A stretch of DNA of 9,672 nucleotides, taken from Gammaproteobacteria bacterium UBA2168. Its GTDB lineage: Bacteria; Pseudomonadota; Gammaproteobacteria; Pseudomonadales; Azotimanducaceae. The position numbers and the translations under genes are program-made. Location of the stretch: contig DCWG01000005.1 of assembly GCA_002327525.1 (NCBI GenBank), positions 1-9,672 of the forward strand, read 5' to 3'. Of the stretch, positions 6,423-9,672 are shown piece after piece. Within the stretch, counting starts at the first letter, position 1; every line of letters begins with the position of its first letter. The notes beneath the pieces are model-generated. The model did no database searches. It was given only the letters and a program-made list of their open reading frames with translations, and was not told the DNA's origin.

Positions 6423-7222
6423 TATCCGCGTACCTGAAGGTGGCGGATCAGGCGCTGATCGCAGTAGTTCTGGGTATCCAGCACCAGCCGTTCCTGTATG
6501 AGTTGAAGCTGGTGTGTGAGGAACATGATCACGATGCTTATTACCAGCGCGATGAAGGTGGAGTTGAATGCCACTCCCAGGCTCTCGGTGACGCCGATGA
6601 TGTCGCCTTCCACCGCTTTGTATGCCTGCCCCAGCGCCTGACTGATGCCGCGCACAGTGCCGATGAAGCCAATCGAAGGAATAGCCCATGCTATGTATCG
6701 CACCATCGCGAGTTCGGAGTCGAGCCGGTCGGATTCTGCCTCACACACGGATTTCACCGCCTCCGAGACGTCCTGGACATTGCGTGTTGAGGAAAAACGC
6801 TGGAGTGCCGATGTCAGGGCGCGCGGCAGCAGGTAGGTCTGTACCTCGTCGGGCAGTGCCTGGATGGGTCGGGTATACTCGCGTGTGTCCTCCGGCAGGA
6901 TACTCATGCCCTCGGTGACCTTGACGATGTCTTCCTGCAGCAGCGCGCGTTCTTTCAGACTCGCGCGCATCTTGTAGCCCATGATCGCCATGGCCCAGAG
7001 CATCAGTATGAAACAGGATTCCTGCTCATAGTCCTTGAGCACGACGAACATCGACCGGTCCTGCACGAAAGGTTCTCCGGCGGCCGCGAGTTCGGCCTGC
7101 TCGCTCAGGATGGCTTCGGCGTTGGGGCGGATGACTGTGAGGTAGATCAGATGCACGATGATCAACGCCAGCATCAGTGCCGTGAGTTGATAAACTAGTT
7201 CGAAAGGCAGTTGTCGCTTCAA
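6422..7222 (-). CDS. MotA/TolQ/ExbB-family ion channel protein
   Basis: A 266-aa inner-membrane protein with four predicted helices: about 9-32, 67-84, 174-193 and 213-236. The cytoplasmic stretch between helices 2 and 3 is about 90 residues. The family core is IAWAIPSIGFIGTVRGIS (177-194) followed by GVTESLGVAFNSTFIALVIS (210-229), the PF01618 pattern. Thr189 and Thr222 align with the polar threonines of ExbB/TolQ (Thr148 and Thr181 in E. coli ExbB), which line the path to the ExbD aspartate. This suggests a working proton or sodium channel. The start is a TTG at 7222: GAGGAA with a 6-base spacer precedes it, and the previous stop lies 10 bases upstream. Its end overlaps the next GTG by one base. 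No ExbD-type gene follows directly. The two vWA proteins supply ExbD-like helices instead. Confidence 0.92.
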   Translation of the reverse strand: MKRQLPFELVYQLTALMLALIIVHLIYLTVIRPNAEAILSEQAELAAAGEPFVQDRSMFVVLKDYEQESCFILMLWAMAIMGYKMRASLKERALLQEDIVKVTEGMSILPEDTREYTRPIQALPDEVQTYLLPRALTSALQRFSSTRNVQDVSEAVKSVCEAESDRLDSELAMVRYIAWAIPSIGFIGTVRGISQALGQAYKAVEGDIIGVTESLGVAFNSTFIALVISIVIMFLTHQLQLIQERLVLDTQNYCDQRLIRHLQVRG

Positions 7223-7228
7223 GATCTA

Positions 7229-7234
7229 TTCCTC
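7229..7234 (-). promoter_or_regulatory. Ribosome-binding site supporting the TTG start at 7222
   Basis: GAGGAA on the minus strand overlaps the preceding TGA stop and sits 6 bases before the TTG. It supports this rare start codon and translational coupling to the small upstream gene. Confidence 0.6.
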
Positions 7235-7421
7235 AGATATCGACGGGGAAAGGAGCGGGGAAGTCTTCTGAAATCTCCTCACTCGGAACGAAAACCTCAC
7301 CAGATTCCGGTAACTGTTCGTCCTCGGGGGAGGGCGGCTCATCAATGCTCTCGGCCGCCAGGGCGGCGACTGCCGTGGCTAGTGCGGCGGCAGCGATGAC
7401 CGTCAACCATCGTTTTGTCAT
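7233..7421 (-). CDS. Small exported acidic protein
   Basis: A 62-aa protein not recognised as a named family. Residues 1-22 are a classical signal peptide: MTKRW, an alanine-rich core, and an ALA cleavage site before AES. The predicted mature peptide has 40 residues, with 13 Asp/Glu, 8 Pro and no Lys, Arg or His. It ends in EVFVPSEEISEDFPAPFPVDI-like sequence, which alternates acidic and Pro/Phe residues and has little predicted fold. The ATG at 7421 is preceded by AGGAGGTGA, the strongest ribosome-binding site in the window, so high expression relative to its neighbours is likely. It lies 31 bases after the PEGA/FGE-like gene and 10 bases before the channel gene. A role as plug, clamp, linker or cation-binding peptide for the complex is speculation. 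The frame is open upstream, but that part overlaps the previous gene and lacks a comparable site. Confidence 0.82.
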   Translation of the reverse strand: MTKRWLTVIAAAALATAVAALAAESIDEPPSPEDEQLPESGEVFVPSEEISEDFPAPFPVDI

Positions 7422-7423
7422 AT

Positions 7424-7432
7424 TCACCTCCT
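7424..7432 (-). promoter_or_regulatory. Near-perfect Shine-Dalgarno of the small acidic protein
   Basis: AGGAGGTGA on the minus strand, 2 bases before the ATG at 7421, is complementary to the 16S rRNA tail over nine bases. It fixes the start and implies strong initiation inside the operon. Confidence 0.85.
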
Positions 7433-7452
7433 GCCTGCTCCTCAAGACCGGG

Positions 7453-9516
7453 TCACTCCGCGTAGCGCGCAATACGAAATCCCACATCGCGGCGGGCATC
7501 GATACCATAGTCTCTAAAAGACAGCCGCAGATCGGTTGCGGTTCCGTGCATCCAGCTCGAACCCTTGATCACATGATACTCGCCCTCGGCGGGACCCAGG
7601 TGGTCCTTTACGGCGTTGGCGGAGGGGATTTCGTAGAAGTCGTGCACCCACTCCGCGGCATTGCCGCCGAGGTCGTGCAATCCATGGGCATTGGCGGCGA
7701 AGGTCTCCACCGGGGCTGAAACCGAGTAGTTGTCGTTGTAGCCGAAAATGATACGTCCGACGAGATGGGCGGCGGAGCGATCGGCATAGTTGCCATGCCT
7801 GTCCGGTGGTGGCAGTGCCTTGCCCCAGGGAAACCTTAGCGGCTCGCCTGCGCTCGAATCGTGGCGGGCGGACCAGGCCCATTCCACCTCGCTCGGCAAT
7901 CGGTAACCGTTCGACCCCGGATTGAATCCTCTCACCTTACTGAACTCCTCGGTGTAGAACGGGTCGCGGCCTTCCTGAGCCGACAACCAGTTGCAGTATC
8001 TGGCCGCGTCGTGCCAGCTGAGATTGACGGCTGGTTGATCGTCCTTATTCAGGTTCTGATCCTCATAGCTGCCGGAATCGTGACCATCGGCGAATGCCCG
8101 GAACTGGGCATTGGTTACCTCGCTGGTCGCGAGATAGAACAGACGCGTGAACGATGCATCGCGCAGTATTTCGTTTGCGCGTCGACCCGGCTCCCGGCGC
8201 GATGCGCCGAGGCGGATCGTGCTGCCTTCCAACAACACCATCGCTTGGCCCTGTACCGTTTTGACGAGTGGTTTCAGTGCGGCCAGACGAGCCTCGGCAA
8301 GGGTCAGAAGTCGGACTTTCACCTCCTGTGTGAGACCATTGCGGGGTGTAACCGTGGCGCGGTACCCCGCGTAGCCGGGCAGGCGGATCTCGATGTCGTG
8401 AGGGCGTGTGGGCAGTTCCAACGTCTGATTGGCGCCTCCATGCTCGTCGCCGTCGACGTACAACGTGCCCCCGCTTGGCTGGCTGACGACTTGCAGAAGG
8501 CCGGTGAGCTGGGTGAGAGTCAGGTCGAGCTTGCGGGTCTCGCGGCGCGTCAGGCGTAGCGTACGATTGGCAGGTGCGAAACCCGCTTTGTACGCCTGCA
8601 GCCGAAAGCGCCTGCCGGAGGGTAACTCCAGCTTGAGAGGCGTGGCGCCCACATACTTGCCATCCAGCGTGACCCCTGCGCCCGGCGGGTTCGAGGTGAT
8701 GTCGAGAACGCCGTCTGCCTTGCTGAGGGTTGGTGCGTCGAGGGCGCGCTCCTCCAGTGGGCCGACGAGAACACGTTGAAGGTGGCTCTTGTGACCGTCG
8801 AGCCGCAGACGAATATCATGTTCTCCGGCCAGAATCTCGACGACCGCGGGGGTGACCTGGCCGGTGTCGATCTCATCGACGAGGATGCGGGCGCCGTCGG
8901 GTACGCTGCTGATAGTAACGTCCGCCCAGTTCGGAACCAGCTCGTGTCGAACGATCTGGGGCTGTTGCCGCCCGACGACATCGACCTCGATGCCTGCGTC
9001 CTGGTAGCGCGAATGAGCGAAGGTGACCGAACGTGTACCGGCATCCACGTCGACATCGGTCAGTGGCGTCTCGCCGAGCGGCCGTCTGTCGACGGCGATG
9101 ACAACGCCGTCTGGCACCGTGTCGAACGTGACCTTTCCCGGCAATGGCACGAAGCTGAATTCGAATCGCTGGTTGCGTTCGCCGGTAATCGTGACTTCGG
9201 TATCGATGGGATAGTAGCCCTGAGAGTTGGCTGAGAGTCGATAGCCGGCTTCCATCATGAGATGCGTGCCGCCAACCTCCATGGAGGGTCCGCCCGATAG
9301 CCGGATCTCGTCTACCGGGGGGGTGAACACGAATTGCACGGAGCGCGCGGCAAACAGAAACGTGAGGAAGCCGATTGCGAGTACCGCGAACGCCCCCACG
9401 ATGACCTGAGTGGTGGAGAACCGGCGCACCCCGGTGTTTTGTTCCGTGCGCGGCTGATAGCGAACGCGCTCGATGACCACATCGTCGTTTGCTTCGCTCG
9501 CGGGTCGAGAACTCAC
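7453..9516 (-). CDS. Membrane-anchored PEGA-repeat protein with SUMF1/FGE-like domain
   Basis: A 687-aa protein anchored in the inner membrane with a large periplasmic part. Residues 1-33 are cytoplasmic and about 36-58 form one membrane helix (TQVIVGAFAVLAIGFLTFLF). Four PEGA-type beta modules follow at about 127-187, 197-257, 268-334 and 339-404. The third has NPPGAGVTLDGKYVGATPL, the clearest match. From about 423 to the end is an FGE-sulfatase/SUMF1 domain with YRLPSEVEWAWSAR, FPWG, LGGNAAEWVHDFY and GFRIAR. The two catalytic cysteines of formylglycine-generating enzymes are replaced by His657 and Asp662, so this is probably a binding or structural domain rather than an oxidase. The GTG at 9516 overlaps the upstream stop as GTGA. 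A TTG at 9537 in the same frame is the alternative. It could anchor the complex to a periplasmic ligand or another protein. Confidence 0.9.
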   Translation of the reverse strand: MSSRPASEANDDVVIERVRYQPRTEQNTGVRRFSTTQVIVGAFAVLAIGFLTFLFAARSVQFVFTPPVDEIRLSGGPSMEVGGTHLMMEAGYRLSANSQGYYPIDTEVTITGERNQRFEFSFVPLPGKVTFDTVPDGVVIAVDRRPLGETPLTDVDVDAGTRSVTFAHSRYQDAGIEVDVVGRQQPQIVRHELVPNWADVTISSVPDGARILVDEIDTGQVTPAVVEILAGEHDIRLRLDGHKSHLQRVLVGPLEERALDAPTLSKADGVLDITSNPPGAGVTLDGKYVGATPLKLELPSGRRFRLQAYKAGFAPANRTLRLTRRETRKLDLTLTQLTGLLQVVSQPSGGTLYVDGDEHGGANQTLELPTRPHDIEIRLPGYAGYRATVTPRNGLTQEVKVRLLTLAEARLAALKPLVKTVQGQAMVLLEGSTIRLGASRREPGRRANEILRDASFTRLFYLATSEVTNAQFRAFADGHDSGSYEDQNLNKDDQPAVNLSWHDAARYCNWLSAQEGRDPFYTEEFSKVRGFNPGSNGYRLPSEVEWAWSARHDSSAGEPLRFPWGKALPPPDRHGNYADRSAAHLVGRIIFGYNDNYSVSAPVETFAANAHGLHDLGGNAAEWVHDFYEIPSANAVKDHLGPAEGEYHVIKGSSWMHGTATDLRLSFRDYGIDARRDVGFRIARYAE

Positions 9517-9672
9517 TGCGTGAGACGTTCCTGGCAACGAATGTCCACCGGATCCATTTGCGGGCGTACCTTAATCTGCGCACGGACGTCACGGCACCCG
9601 TCACGACTGCCGATCAGGGTATAGGCACCCGGGCGCAGATCAATCTGTTTCTCGGCAAACCGGCCGAGCCTG
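9513..9672 (-). CDS. C-terminus of upstream operon gene, PEGA-like tail (5' end outside window)
   Basis: Only the last 52 codons are present, ending in TGA at 9513. The reverse strand reads RLGRFAEKQIDLRPGAYTLIG, then SRDGCRDVRAQIKVRP, and ends in DIRCQERLTQ. The pattern LRPGxYxxxGSRDGxRDVRxxxxV is that of a PEGA-type beta module, in which a PG turn is followed by a strand, a G-aromatic or G-Cys turn and a basic strand. The protein is therefore probably another envelope protein with beta modules. Its main domain is not visible. The stop overlaps the start of the PEGA/FGE-like gene by 4 bases, so it belongs to the same operon. The operon promoter must lie beyond 9672. Confidence 0.75.
   Translation of the reverse strand, partial: RLGRFAEKQIDLRPGAYTLIGSRDGCRDVRAQIKVRPQMDPVDIRCQERLTQ

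Noticed and set aside
6423..6689. N-terminal extension of the actin-like protein into the channel gene
   Set aside because: The 89 extra residues are a shadow of the channel's core helices. The TAGTG junction gives a natural start at 6422.
3204..7222. Zorya anti-phage system (ZorA/ZorB-type motor)
   Set aside because: ZorB carries an OmpA-like domain, and the system includes helicase/nuclease genes. None is present here, and the two vWA subunits do not fit.
7453..9516. Active formylglycine-generating enzyme
   Set aside because: Both catalytic cysteine positions are occupied by other residues, and no sulfatase is nearby.
9517..9537. TTG start at 9537 for the PEGA/FGE-like gene
   Set aside because: The GTG at 9516 forms the usual GTGA overlap with the upstream stop. 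The TTG would overlap by 25 bases. It cannot be fully excluded, since a GGTGGA sequence lies before it.
8873..9604. A 243-codon minus-strand open frame overlapping the PEGA/FGE-like gene
   Set aside because: It is the +1 shadow of a gene with clear PEGA and membrane segments. Its composition is Arg/His-rich and no motif is visible.

Overview
The window looks like part of a proteobacterial chromosome, most likely a gammaproteobacterium. It is GC-rich, Gram-negative in character (two lipoproteins, a signal peptide, a MotA/TolQ/ExbB-family protein), and has an IscR-type operator in front of a Suf Fe-S assembly gene. The assignment to a group is inference. Genes are packed tightly and no stretch longer than about 150 bases lacks a gene. 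No rRNA, tRNA, IS element or CRISPR array is visible.

Layout. Positions 1-1016 (minus) hold the N-terminal 338 codons of sufB. Positions 1017-1162 form a divergent intergenic region carrying an excellent IscR type-1-like palindrome. Positions 1163-1792 (plus) encode a class I SAM-dependent methyltransferase of the METTL/lysine-methyltransferase type. A 26-base convergent gap contains a perfect 6-bp-stem hairpin. From 9672 down to 1819 everything lies on the minus strand as one tightly coupled operon of at least nine genes, whose 5' end is outside the window. In transcription order: (1) the C-terminus of a protein with a PEGA-like tail; (2) a membrane-anchored protein with four PEGA-type repeats and a SUMF1/FGE-like domain; (3) a 62-aa exported, extremely acidic small protein; (4) a MotA/TolQ/ExbB-family channel protein; (5) a diverged Hsp70/actin-like protein; (6) and (7) two paralogous vWA proteins with an ExbD/TolR/MotB-like N-terminal membrane segment; (8) and (9) two lipoproteins. 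Junctions are overlaps (GTGA, TAGTG, ATGA, TGATG) or gaps of 1 to 31 bases.

How the genes may work together. The channel protein keeps the two polar threonines expected in ExbB/TolQ helices. Both vWA proteins have a short basic N-terminus followed by a membrane segment with one aspartate placed like the proton-carrying Asp of ExbD/TolR/MotB, then a coiled coil, then a vWA domain with MIDAS residues. I infer a proton- or sodium-driven envelope machine in which a vWA domain replaces the usual periplasmic domain of ExbD or peptidoglycan-binding domain of MotB. Two different vWA subunits could form a heterodimer inside the channel pentamer. The PEGA/FGE-like protein, acidic peptide and lipoproteins would form its periplasmic and outer-membrane parts, and the actin-like protein a cytoplasmic part. 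I know of no described system with this exact composition. That it is one machine, and what it does, is inference from gene order and domain content.
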